From Agmasoma carcini (nom. nud.) (taxonomy: Eukaryota > Microsporidia > Thelohaniidae), in assembly GCA_029232285.1 (NCBI GenBank), contig JAOXFI010000044.1, positions 1-24,906 on the forward strand: a stretch of DNA of 24,906 bases, in the 5' to 3' direction. Below, piece after piece: positions 1-9,303 of this stretch; position 1 is the stretch's first letter; every line of letters starts with the position of its first letter. Made by a program: the position numbers and the translations under genes. The notes beneath the pieces are model-generated. The model made no database searches. It was not told the DNA's origin and saw only the letters and a program-made list of their open reading frames with translations.

Positions 1-384
1 AGTGATATTTTTAAAAATATGGTTGTGCCAAATTCTTCAATGTATAATATTTTACAGAATATTAGAGTGTTTCTCATTAATTCAAAGTTTCATCTTGCGT
101 TTAAGAATGCCATATCAACCAGTAAATAATTTTTTTTTTCAGTTGGGGTATTTATGTTAAATTTTATTATTATAAATATAAAAACTTTGGAAAAAATCAT
201 CATGAGTTATTTTTTTATTAGATTGATTTTCATAAATTAACAATATAAAAAATAATACTTTAAAGTTACAATTTTATTTTGATATTGTATATATTATAAA
301 TCTTGTGACTCATAGTGTCAATATGTTATATAATAAAATTGATTTTTAACATGAGTAATCAAATATTCAAATATAAAGTAGAAA
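1..384. other. AT-rich stretch without a gene
   Basis: Very AT-rich DNA with stops in all frames. I see no gene, RNA gene or clear repeat. It lies beyond the C-terminal end of the transposase relic that begins near 385 and probably includes the decayed flank or terminal sequence of that element, but no inverted repeat could be matched by eye. Confidence 0.5.
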
Positions 385-1165
385 ATCAATCCTTTCGCAT
401 GAATTCAAATAAATACACTTCTAACAACTGTTTCTTACATTCATGCTTTCCCTTTATATGAGATTTGCTTTTATTTATTCCCATATGATACAATCGCTTG
501 TGTATGTACACCTATTGTCAGTTTTATAAAATTAAGATAATGGTTATCAGTCAAGAGGGTGGATCCTATACCATCAATTTTATATACGCTCTTTACTCAT
601 CAGAATATATTATTGTACTAGACAGTGCAATGCTTTGAATAATTAGAAGAAGTTTATCAGCATCTCTTCTATCCACAATTTACATATAAGCAATCTCGGT
701 TTTATATTAGTATCAATAATGTCAAACCCTCCATGTCTGGGTCTCACTTGCCCCCCTCTCTGATATTAAGTATTATTTAAAGAGAAGGATTCATGTATTT
801 TCAATATTATTCTAGGTCCACCAAAGGTTACTGAGTTCAAATCAAAATATCAGCATATTATTTTCCTAAAAAATTATATAATTGAATTTGTTCTTTCAGA
901 TACACCTAATTGCCTGCATACCCTAGTTTCTAAAACACTTTCACTCTATAATTACATATCATGAACTTATGATTGAAGAAAAAGTTTTGATTTAAAGAAA
1001 ATTTATCCGTGCCTTATTGAAACTCTTATTTTATATTTTAAGCAGGTTTTGTTTTTGGAATTTTCACATATATCCATTAATACATTATATGCACTTTGTC
1101 TAATGTATTGTTCTTCAGTTCCCTTCGCAAATCATGTTATTTTTTAATAGGCGGTTTTGTTTTAA
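385..1165 (-). mobile_element. Degenerate Merlin-type transposase, near full length
   Basis: Read on the minus strand with frameshifts and stops, this stretch gives the order of a Merlin (IS1595/ISXO2-like DDE) transposase. A zinc-ribbon tail resembling 'KIRVSIRHG' lies near 1005-1045. 'GVSERTNSII' and then 'FGGPRIILKIHES' (the usual IDES first catalytic site, D changed to H) lie near 780-835. 'RRDA' and 'STIISDE' (second catalytic D) lie near 590-690. 'GVHTQAIVSY' lies near 500-530, where the family's third acidic residue reads V. A basic C-terminus ending 'LLEVYLFEFMRK' lies near 392-430. Many stops and two substituted catalytic positions mean it cannot encode an active enzyme. Ends are approximate and no terminal inverted repeats were identified. 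Confidence 0.75.
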
Positions 1166-2284
1166 CCAGTTTATAACAGGAAGATCGATAATTGTATTAT
1201 TATATTTCTAAAATATTGATTTATAATGATATATTTTGAAAATAAAACACTAGCTAAAAATTTAACTTAAATAATAATTATCTTATTATTTTCAAATTAA
1301 ACAATCAAAATCTTATTTCACCCCAATTGAACATTATAAAACATAAATTGAGTTAAGATGAATATTGTAAAGTATATTTTTTATTTCCTATCTATTTGCA
1401 CATTTTTATAGCAATAAATAAATAAAATTTTACTAAAAAACACATTTGTAAGTTGATATGAAAGTGTTATATGTAGATGTATAATCTTAATAATTGGATA
1501 GAGTATTCTTATATAATGTAAGAATTAAAGTAGTTCTGGTAGGTACAAAATTCCTGAGATGGGTGATCAAATTATCTTTAAAATATTTAGAAATCCTATT
1601 TTTAACTTTACTAGAACAAGTAAAAAAACTTTTTGGTGTATGTAACTGCCAGAATATACGGTATATTTCATATAATATAAATATTTGTGTAAGAGTTGCC
1701 TCTAATAAACCAATTTGATAAATTTACATAAGGAAACACATTTGAAGTGAATATTAAAAAACTTAAACAAAAGAAAATAATTTAAATTAATTATATAGAG
1801 TGGTTGGTGTGATTTAAGTTGTATGAGGATTATAGAAAGAAGTTAATGTATAAATCTCAAATAAGGGTTATTAACAAAAGTATAATCTGAAGGAAGTAGT
1901 TTGATGTAATATGGTTAAATATCAAGAGAAAAATTCTTTAAATTTTATTATGGTAAATAAAAATATAAAACACGTGGTTATATTGATTTTTAATTCCATA
2001 ATTTACATACTTTGGTACAAAAGATATTTTATCATCCTAGTTTACTGGAGTACAATACTTCTTGCTATGTTTCTAGGTTTACGATGTTTTATTTTCAGTA
2101 TATAATCTTAATGTCATATATTGACTAACACAATCATCTGATTTAAATACAACATAATTATTTTTGCACATAGTTGATTTCTTGTATGAGGAATGAGTGC
2201 AAAATTATAATCGATGTAAATAATATAAATTCTATTTTTGATATATTTTGTAATTTATATTGTGGTACCCTATTAATACATCAC
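1166..2284. other. AT-rich intergenic DNA, no supported gene
   Basis: Two short open frames occur here (1494-1718 from a TTG, and 1911-2105 from an ATG). Both give hydrophobic, low-complexity translations typical of chance frames in AT-rich DNA and neither shows a domain. The stretch is probably old decayed mobile or genic DNA that is no longer recognisable. Confidence 0.5.
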
Positions 2285-2520
2285 ATAGATAATTCCTTTA
2301 TTATATAAAAGCTTCTATTTAGAAAGTTGCCCAAAAGATTTGAAAATAAACTATATGAACCCAAAGAGTGTGATGGTGACAAACATTTGGGTGAAAGAGT
2401 GCATCTCTAAGTTAACAATGTGTATAAATTGTACCTGATCAAGTTTTACATGTTGAATTAGCGTGTTCCTCCAGTAGGTTATTTCAAAAAATTTAACAAA
2501 TTACATATAGTAATATATAT
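2285..2520 (+). repeat. Dispersed repeat R1, copy 1 (gene-family relic)
   Basis: This resembles about 6135-6355 in the same orientation. At protein level on the plus strand both copies share the order IDN..., a basic run, 'NKLYE', an acidic/basic stretch, 'KHLG', RV, 'NN', 'LYLI', LN, VP. The differences are conservative (Y/F, L/M, M/V, K/R), which suggests a former coding sequence. Here the frame 'FENKLYEPKECDGDKHLGER' starts near 2340 and is broken by stops after 'RVHL' and 'YMLN'. It then runs on for more than 40 codons in a hydrophobic segment (to about 2620). I do not recognise the family. Confidence 0.6.
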
Positions 2521-3339
2521 TATACTTATTGTTATGATTTGGTATATCTCTATCATCTATAATGTTTCTGAGCATTATAAAAGTGTATATTTTTTATTTA
2601 AACCTATTCATAGTCAGTGATAAATTCCATATCTTTGATTTTTCGGAATAATTCCTTACGGTGACATTATAAATTTGAAAAAATTACAACATTTGGGTTT
2701 ATAAAAAATATGCATTTTAAGATGAATAGTTTTTTCATCAGTGTATTTTCTTCAACTGTCTCATCTCGAGATAGATATATATTAATAAAATGGCATCATC
2801 AAATACATAGCATGTTTTATTGTATTTTAACCAAAAAATGATATTATATTAGACTTAAATTTATATATTTTATCACTTTTGATTTAAATACATAGTTAAT
2901 TAGGTGTTGTTTCGAATTGCGATCTGGTAAATTTTTACAAATATTGAAAGCACTATAAAGAGTTCAGAATATCTATGTGATAAGAATAGAAAACACAATA
3001 AACCGACATTAATGGCCTAATATTTACAAAATTGATAAAATTTTTTTGTTCACTCTGAAAAGATGTTTATTATCAGTGAAATACATCCTTCATACTATCT
3101 TACTTTAATAAATTAATTTTCAATTCTTTTTATTTAATGTTTAGCTTTTAATCCTTTTAAGGTTTCTGGTGGTGCTCTTAGATCGTATAAAAATTAGAAG
3201 ATAGCTTAAATACACTTGCCCCAGTTTCTAATATATTTTTATGATCACAGCTTATAATAAATCCCTTTTTATTGATATAAAGGCTCTATATATCTCAAAA
3301 ATGATGTGAAAATATCACCTTGAAAGTTTCTAGAATCCT
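2521..3339. other. AT-rich intergenic DNA, nothing recognised
   Basis: There is no open frame of useful length and no repeat I could match elsewhere in the window. It separates repeat R1 copy 1 from the C-terminal end of the next transposase relic. Confidence 0.45.
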
Positions 3340-4255
3340 TCCAGCAATTAAAATGTAATTGAAATGTGCTGGGTGTTACTCTAATCATTTTCTTTAATTT
3401 TTTTATTTTTGAATCTGGCCATGACCTTTCAATTTATTGTTGTATGCGCTCGTGTCAAAAGGTTAATAAAGTTGTTTTGATGATTTACACTATAATGAAT
3501 ATAATTTAATTCTTTTAAATTTAAGTACGCAAGTCATTCATCAGAAAATATTATTAAACCTGATTTACAGTAAAATGAATATGATTTAATTCGTTTAATT
3601 TAAGTACACGAGTCATTCATCAGAAAATATTATTGAACCCTCTTCTACCTCTCTCTGAATTATAGGTATAAGTGTTTCTCGTTTCGTTTTTCAACATAAA
3701 AATATTTCAAATCTTTACCTTGCATCAATCCAAAAACTCAATATCCATCTATTCTGCTGCCGTAGTTTCTATTCTTATGTATCTCAATACTATTTTTTGC
3801 CTTATTTGGTAAATTGTTACGATTTAATAATCATCTCTATTTATACTTTTGCAGCCGGCGAACCTTGATTCATCTATTTGAACGGGTGATTTGATTCTCC
3901 GCATTGTTTTGAATCTATTATCAATAGACACAATTTCTAAGCTAAGTTTTCTAAAAAATCAAACCATTTACATTTTGTTTATTGTGATTCGACCCGTGTG
4001 TTCCTTCACTGACTTATATAGTGTCTCAATCGTGAAGTAAAACACAAGTTCTAAAATCTTACAAATATTTAAATTTACAAAATTAAGGTATTTTTTGACG
4101 TGTACGTCTGACAATAATAATTTTTACATTGCATGGTTTGAACTATATCCTTTTTTCGATTTTTTTCTTTGCGCATCTTTAAATTCAATCCCATATCGAA
4201 TACAAAGCCTTGTCTCTTGGGTTTCATCTAATAGACCATTTTTCTAAAATTTCTA
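3340..4255 (-). mobile_element. Degenerate Merlin-type transposase with internal duplication
   Basis: Minus-strand reading gives a nearly complete transposase skeleton. 'NGLLDET' and 'YGIEFKDAQRKKSKKGYS' (zinc-ribbon region) fall near 4130-4230. A helix-turn-helix-like stretch follows, then 'PVQIDESRFAG' (first catalytic D) near 3855-3885. 'EEGSIIFSDE' followed by 'LNELNHIHFTVN' (second catalytic D and the H..VNH motif) lies near 3560-3640. 'RAHTTIN' and 'KNKKIKEN' lie near 3390-3450. The SDE-to-VN segment is present twice in tandem (see the 80-bp repeat). Stops and frame changes are frequent, so the copy is dead. Ends are approximate. Confidence 0.75.
3481..3639. repeat. 80-bp tandem direct duplication (two units)
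   Basis: Units at 3481-3560 and 3561-3639 both begin 'tgatttaca' and contain a shared 'gtcattcatcagaaaatatt' core. They differ at roughly one position in eight. On the minus strand each unit encodes the 'IIFSDE...LNELN/LKELN...VN' catalytic segment of the surrounding transposase relic. The duplication therefore arose inside the element, and its divergence shows it is not recent. Confidence 0.85.
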
Positions 4256-4452
4256 AAGTGGGTTTTAAACTTCTTATTATCTTGTAAAACACCTTTGCTA
4301 GCATAATAAGGAATAAAATATTTAAAAATAAATGTTTATAATAAAGAAAATATGTTCGAATGAATTATTTATCAAGTATTTATATAATTGAAACATGTAT
4401 TTGTATTATATAAAATTTTTTAATCATTTTTATAAAAAATAATAATTTTTTT

Positions 4453-4455
4453 CCC
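4453..4455 (+). promoter_or_regulatory. CCC motif abutting the start codon
   Basis: A CCC triplet directly precedes the ATG at 4456 after a T-run. Short C-runs just upstream of start codons are a reported microsporidian start/promoter signal, and this one supports the choice of start. The function is inferred from position only. Confidence 0.45.
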
Positions 4456-5910
4456 ATGAAAAATATGAATTTAATCTTATCAGTAGGTGCTGCTTTATCT
4501 GTTTTAAGTTTATTTTTATATTTAAAAGGCAGAGTGAATGAGCAAGGTGGTTCAAATACTTCTAAAGGGTTGCCAGGAAGTGAATTTGGTGTTATATCGA
4601 CGTTTTACACTCAGAGTAACATATTCCAGATTCGTGAAAACGTTCATCAGAATTATATGAATCAGGAAGACAAAAATGGAAATGATTTTTTTAGTGAAAT
4701 GGCAAAAATTCTTACTGATGGATTAAAGCAAATTGGTAATAGCAATTTAAATAAGAAAAACATGTATAGGTTTGTTAAATGTACAATTATTGAGTTGTTT
4801 GAAAGAAATTTATACAAATTTAAGAAAATTCTTCTATTTGAAGATTTTTTTAAAAAAAATATCACAAAATATTTAAAATTTTTGTATAAATTCTTCGCCG
4901 GTTTATCAAATGACAAGATGAGCTTGTTTAACCAATTTTTCAAAAGTTTTAATGATTTTGATCATAAAAATATTAACTCTGTTCTATCCAAAATACTAGA
5001 AATTAAAAATCGTCAAAATTATGAAGATTTTAGTATTTTATATACAATTTTAAAGAATAAAAATGTGAAAATATTACGAGAATTTGATTTAGAAAATGAA
5101 CTAAACACGTTTAAAAGTTTATGTAATAAGTCAGAATCGATTGAAGACTTTAATCAAAAGATGAAAATTTATAAGAATGATTTTATAGCTGAGATTTTTA
5201 ATAATGGTTTTATTCATGATTTCTTAAATATTTTTTTAAATTGTTATTTAACTTTATTAAGAGAGTTGAATATTGTAAAAGCGTGTTATTATAGTCCAAG
5301 TGATAAAGAATTGAATAAGTTTGAAAAGTTTTTTAAGCAATTTAAGGGAGAGGCTTTAAAGCCCTACGATTTAATATTGAAATCGTTAAAAAATTGTGAT
5401 GAACCTGATTTAGCTCAAAACTTTATAAATTCTAATATATTTGTAAATTATCTTATTTATATGGATCAATTAAGTCTAAGGGATAAGCATTTGTGCTTAA
5501 GATATATTTTGTACTCTACCTATATTTCAGATAATCATTTGGTATTTATTCATGTTGAATTAGCCATGATATTGAATTCATTGTTTACAGAATCTGAAGT
5601 TCAAGCTAATAATAAAATTGATACTCTTTTTAGAAAAGGAATTTATAATTATATTTATGATAAAGAAATTTTATCTTGTTATAATTATTTCAATAATAAT
5701 GTTGTAAATTCTAAAAAGGATTTAGCTAAGGTGAGAGACACAATTAATAAAGGTGAATTTGTTTTAAGTAAAAGTTTGATGAGTATCAATATTATAGAAT
5801 ACTTCATTGACAATTATAGTTTGATATTACCACCATCATTTATAAAGAAAAATGATTTCATTAATAAATATAAAGAAAATGTTGAAAAATTTCAGAATCA
5901 AAAGCTTTAA
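4456..5910 (+). CDS. Hypothetical N-terminally membrane-anchored or secreted protein
   Basis: This is a 484-residue protein that I do not recognise. Residues about 5-23 form one hydrophobic segment after a short basic start, so it is either a signal peptide or an N-terminal anchor with the rest outside the cytosol. A Gly/Ser-rich linker (to about residue 45) follows. The remainder looks like a long, predominantly helical Lys/Asn/Phe/Ile-rich domain with few cysteines and no visible catalytic motif. The start is well supported: CCC abuts the ATG and the 5' side is very AT-rich. The only other frame here is an antisense shadow. It stands alone between two copies of repeat R1 and between transposase relics. 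That setting is common for lineage-specific secreted or surface proteins in microsporidia, which is an inference. Confidence 0.8.
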   Translation: MKNMNLILSVGAALSVLSLFLYLKGRVNEQGGSNTSKGLPGSEFGVISTFYTQSNIFQIRENVHQNYMNQEDKNGNDFFSEMAKILTDGLKQIGNSNLNKKNMYRFVKCTIIELFERNLYKFKKILLFEDFFKKNITKYLKFLYKFFAGLSNDKMSLFNQFFKSFNDFDHKNINSVLSKILEIKNRQNYEDFSILYTILKNKNVKILREFDLENELNTFKSLCNKSESIEDFNQKMKIYKNDFIAEIFNNGFIHDFLNIFLNCYLTLLRELNIVKACYYSPSDKELNKFEKFFKQFKGEALKPYDLILKSLKNCDEPDLAQNFINSNIFVNYLIYMDQLSLRDKHLCLRYILYSTYISDNHLVFIHVELAMILNSLFTESEVQANNKIDTLFRKGIYNYIYDKEILSCYNYFNNNVVNSKKDLAKVRDTINKGEFVLSKSLMSINIIEYFIDNYSLILPPSFIKKNDFINKYKENVEKFQNQKL

Positions 5911-5932
5911 TAAATTTATTTTATATTATAAG

Positions 5933-5996
5933 AAGTGTTAATAGGAAGTGTTGATATGAAGTGTCAATAGGAAGTATTAATAGGAACTATTCAACG
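5933..5996. repeat. 13-bp minisatellite
   Basis: Four consecutive 13-bp units (5933, 5946, 5959, 5972) have consensus 'aagtgttaatagg', followed by a partial, diverged fifth. The array begins 23 bases after the stop codon of the 484-residue gene, so it would fall in the 3' untranslated region of that transcript. Confidence 0.85.
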
Positions 5997-6134
5997 TTTT
6001 TAAGGGATCAACCACATAAAGATTAAAAAACTTTTTAGAACAATAATAGTTATTGAAAATTTGGTCAAAATCACGATAAAGGGATTTAAATTGCAACAAA
6101 CATAATATTATGGTAGTCCAATGAATCAATAATT

Positions 6135-6355
6135 GATAATCTCTTAAATATATTTAACCTTTTATTAAAAATTTACCAAAGGCTTTGACAAACAAATTAT
6201 ATGAGCACAGAGAGCGTGATAGTACCAAACATTTGGGCAATAGAGTGTATCACCTTAATAATATGTATTGATTATACTTGATTAACTATTATCTGCTTAA
6301 TCAAAATGTTCCGCAACAAGTTACTTCAATATTATTTTTAATAATTATATTATCA
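6135..6355 (+). repeat. Dispersed repeat R1, copy 2 (gene-family relic)
   Basis: This is the second copy of the repeat at about 2285-2520, in the same orientation. The plus-strand reading has 'NKLYEHRERDSTKHLGNRVY', 'HLNNMY', 'LYLINYYLLN' and 'NVP', aligning residue by residue with copy 1. A frameshift before 'NKLYE' and a stop in 'NMY*LYL' show it is not functional. The two copies bracket a transposase relic and the 484-residue gene. The family is unknown. Confidence 0.6.
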
Positions 6356-6579
6356 AGAATGAAGCATCTAGAAAACTATAAAAAATAATATAAAAAATTA
6401 TCAAAAATTTTTTATATTCAACAATAAGCAACCCAACTTAATTTAGAGTAAAACAAAATATGGGTCAACTGGATAAATTTCATTTTTAAAATATAATAAT
6501 TAATTTATTATTATTTTAATGTTTTATACTCTTTATAAGATCATAACTTTAACATATTTTATCAAATTTCACTACTCTC

Positions 6580-7040
6580 CTGTTTCTTATATCAATTTTT
6601 AAACTCGGCTTAACATTCTCAATATTATTAGTGTGTTCACCTCCTTCATTTCTAAACCCATTATTATGATTTATAATACTGTGTCTACAATAACAGCTTT
6701 GGGATATGAAGGATACCTATCATTTTTTACAAGTGTACCTTCTTTGATGTTGTTCTTAATAAATGTTTTAAAGTCTTGAATGCTTTTATCTTGGAATACA
6801 TCCAATTTAACCTCTTTTGTATGTTTACAAATCACACCAATAATTCATTTTCTACTTCATATTTCAGTCTCCATAGTTGTGGGGTTATATATAGTTATTT
6901 CTCCGGCAGTAAACAGTCTCATCGATTTGAAAAAATTTCACTGGCCTCTGATTTTTTTTCTTACACCAACTATGTCTCCAATACTATCAATAATTATATT
7001 TTTTAATTGTGACGAGGCTGACCAATTTGGTGTGTTTTGA
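6580..7040 (-). mobile_element. Degenerate Merlin-type transposase (QIDETV subfamily)
   Basis: Minus-strand reading gives 'NTPNWSASSQLKN', then 'KFFQIDETVYCRRN' (first catalytic D, near 6900-6940). 'IIGVICKHTKEVKLDVFQDK' and 'FKTFIKNNIKEGTLVKNDRY' (second catalytic D) lie near 6700-6830. 'GFRNEGGEHTNNIEN' (third catalytic E retained) lies near 6610-6660. The order and spacing match Merlin/IS1595 transposases, and the motif style matches the relic at about 14825-15660 more closely than the others. Frame changes and stops remain, so it is inactive. Sequence upstream to about 7250 may be its decayed N-terminus. Confidence 0.75.
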
Positions 7041-7424
7041 GAGTATAAATGGACTAAAGTATTTTTAATCTAGTAAATGTTACATTAAGTACTTGATTTT
7101 TTGGTGCTTTCAGAACACTTTAAAATCAACCTTTTAAATACCTAATTGATATATTTATCGTTAAATGCTTTTTGTACATATTTTTCCTATATAAGAATTC
7201 CTCTCTTTATGTTATATTTAAAATAAACGAAAGTGTTTTTCTCCTGTGTTGATAAGAATTCTATTAGTATAAAACTCATAAATTAATAAAATTTCAAAAT
7301 TATCAACATAATAAGAATAAAATTAAAAGCCATGGCTTATGTTTCATTTTTCAAAAATATATCAATATTTTAGTAATGTAATAATATTTTTACTTTTCGA
7401 AGACAGTATTCTGGTCATAAACTG
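7041..7424. other. Decayed DNA between head-to-head transposase relics
   Basis: No gene. It lies between the N-terminal sides of a minus-strand and a plus-strand transposase relic, so it probably consists of their eroded 5' parts. A 69-codon minus-strand frame reaching into this stretch (7362-7571) runs antisense to the neighbouring relic and has no family features. Confidence 0.4.
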
Positions 7425-8125
7425 GTTAAAGTATAATAATTTTTGAAAAAGATGTGAACAAGGCAATGAGTTGGACAAAGTGTAGTAGATGAATTGTTGG
7501 TTATATGTGGAAATATCATCACAAACCCAGTTTAAAATATATATAAAAGATTTCATTGAAGCACGGAACAATTTTCATCAATTCAAAACCCCGCTTCAAT
7601 CATAGATTTCTGCCATGTACTTATAGAGTGAGCATGTGAATATGAAAGAACTTTGATTAGTTATATAAAAAATTGGGTATTTTATATTAACCAGTAACTC
7701 TTAGTGGCCCTGTCTTAATATTACAAATTGATGGTATTGCTTTTCATAAAAGATAAAATATAACAGAAAGTAAATAAGGCCTATAAACTCTTTTTTGGTA
7801 TTGTCGATACTAGAATAAAAACGTGAATGGTTATATAAATTGTGGATAGAAGATATGCTGATAATCTTCTTCCAATCATTAAAACTATTACACTATTGGG
7901 TTCAGTAATTATTTCTGATAAATAGAGCGAGTGTAAGAATATTATTGGTCTATGATACACTCAAGGGCGGTCAACCATTCTCTTAATTATATAGAGCCAA
8001 CAACGGTTGTTCATACACAGGCAATCAAATCATATTATAATAAATGGGAGTTGCACGTAAAGAGAATGCATGACTGTAAAGGAATGGTTGTTAGATTGTA
8101 TTTATTGGCAGGTTTAGTTTTCTAC
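7425..8125 (+). mobile_element. Degenerate Merlin-type transposase
   Basis: The plus-strand reading, with stops and shifts, includes 'MWKYHHKPSLKYI' and 'ISLKHGTIFINSK' (zinc-ribbon region, near 7510-7585). 'LQIDGIAF' at 7720-7745 is the first catalytic site with E replaced by G. 'FGIVDTR' lies near 7795-7815, and 'VDRRYADNLLPIIKTI' near 7840-7890. 'SVIISDK' near 7900-7925 is the second site. 'YTGNQ/TQAIKSYYNKWELHV' near 8010-8060 has K at the expected third acidic position. 'KRMHDCKG' follows. It resembles the 385-1165 relic closely ('VDRRDADKLLPII', 'TQAI.SY'), so the two probably belong to one subfamily. It is inactive. Confidence 0.75.
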
Positions 8126-8592
8126 TAACACATTTGAAAGTTCGATTGAGAAATTGGTCTTTTGTGTGGCATCTTTATAGTATAACTCGCATATGATTTA
8201 TAATATTTAAATAAAATTGCGACGTTAAGCTTTTTTGTATTGTTGAATTATAAAAATGTTAAACCAAGAAGAATATATTATCAATAAAGATATTGAAAAA
8301 TATTTATTGTTTTCATATTTATAATAAATTTAAAAATAGTCTAATTGAACATTATTTTTCTACAAGAAAATCTAACTAACTGATAAATTTGGCTGTGATT
8401 TTTAAATAAATCAATATCATTTTATGTTGATACTTTTTTATCATCCTGTAATGTTGTAATTAGCCCAATTGTATATAATTTAGTTAATAATCTGTACAAT
8501 TCTCGTTGTGATGGCCTTGTAGTAAATCTTAGAATTGATCAAAACTAAATTATACTTATCTATAAAAATTACAATACATTAACAGTAAGATT
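8126..8592. other. AT-rich intergenic DNA, nothing recognised
   Basis: The 3' flank of the preceding transposase relic. There is no open frame of note and no repeat recognised apart from AT-rich tracts. Confidence 0.4.
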
Positions 8593-8970
8593 CAAAGGGA
8601 AAAAACAGATGATGGGAATACCAATCATACACTCATAATATTTTGACAGAAGGCTAAAAGCAGAACGTCACAACTTCTTAGATGGTAAAATTTTAAAGAA
8701 ATTTGCCTTGGGGTGTGTTGCAACTGTGTTAGTTCTTTACACATACTGGCCGGTTTATATCTTCTAAACCTTGAGGTGGTATTCTCTGCCAAATGATAAA
8801 TTTTTATATCTGTTGATCACAGCAAACTAGTTTCACAGAGTAAACAAAGTTATCTGGTATCCCCCCACGTCTTTGCCTTATCTCCTGATAATACCAAACT
8901 TGCTATGGGTCGTATTGATTGTTGTTTTCTAACGTTTCTACTCTGCACCATGCAAGGATCTCGATTCATT
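8593..8970. repeat. Dispersed repeat R2, copy 1
   Basis: Diverged direct repeat of about 11900-12265. Shared landmarks in order are 'aaaacagat', 'catacact', a 'cttagat/cttagatgg' block, 'tttatatcttc', 'gagtaaacaaagttatctgg' against 'gagtgaacaaggttatccg', 'tatcccc', and a final 'tactctgca'. On the minus strand both copies can be read as protein with conservative changes ('ITLFTL', 'GREY' against 'GREV'), suggesting a former coding sequence. Stops are frequent here. GC content is clearly above that of the surroundings (25 of 60 in 8701-8760). I do not recognise the encoded family. Confidence 0.65.
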
Positions 8971-9303
8971 GCTAAACATCTTAAATTGATAACAAATATA
9001 AATAAAATACGCAGATCTAAATTGCTTGATAGAATATTTAAATATTTTGTTAAATTATTAAAATTTGGTTATTAAAGAATTTTTATACTTTGGTTAATAT
9101 CATAAAATCAAATTATTAAAGTTGATAATCATATGTAAGAGCATTATAACACAAATTAACAAAAAAATAAATGATATTTTGATTATTTTTAATATAAAAT
9201 CAATGCCTGTTATTAAACAAATTTGTAAAGGCTATAAAAATATGATTAAGAAAATAATTCAATATTAAAAATGTTAAATAATATAAATAAACGAATTTAA
9301 TCA
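8971..9303. other. AT-rich downstream region of the 330-residue gene
   Basis: Extremely AT-rich, with no reading frame. It is the 3' side of the minus-strand gene ending at 9304. Confidence 0.5.

Noticed and set aside
1494..1718. Open frame of 74 codons
   Set aside because: Starts at TTG, is hydrophobic and low in complexity, and shows no domain; expected by chance in AT-rich DNA.
1911..2105. Open frame of 64 codons with hydrophobic content
   Set aside because: Ile/Phe/Leu-rich composition follows from AT bias; no gene-like upstream signal and no recognisable topology.
6776..7040. Two overlapping plus-strand frames
   Set aside because: They run antisense to the minus-strand Merlin relic, whose motifs (QIDETV, HTNNIEN) explain the sequence better.
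7362..7571. Minus-strand frame of 69 codons
   Set aside because: Antisense to the N-terminal part of the plus-strand transposase relic; no own motif.
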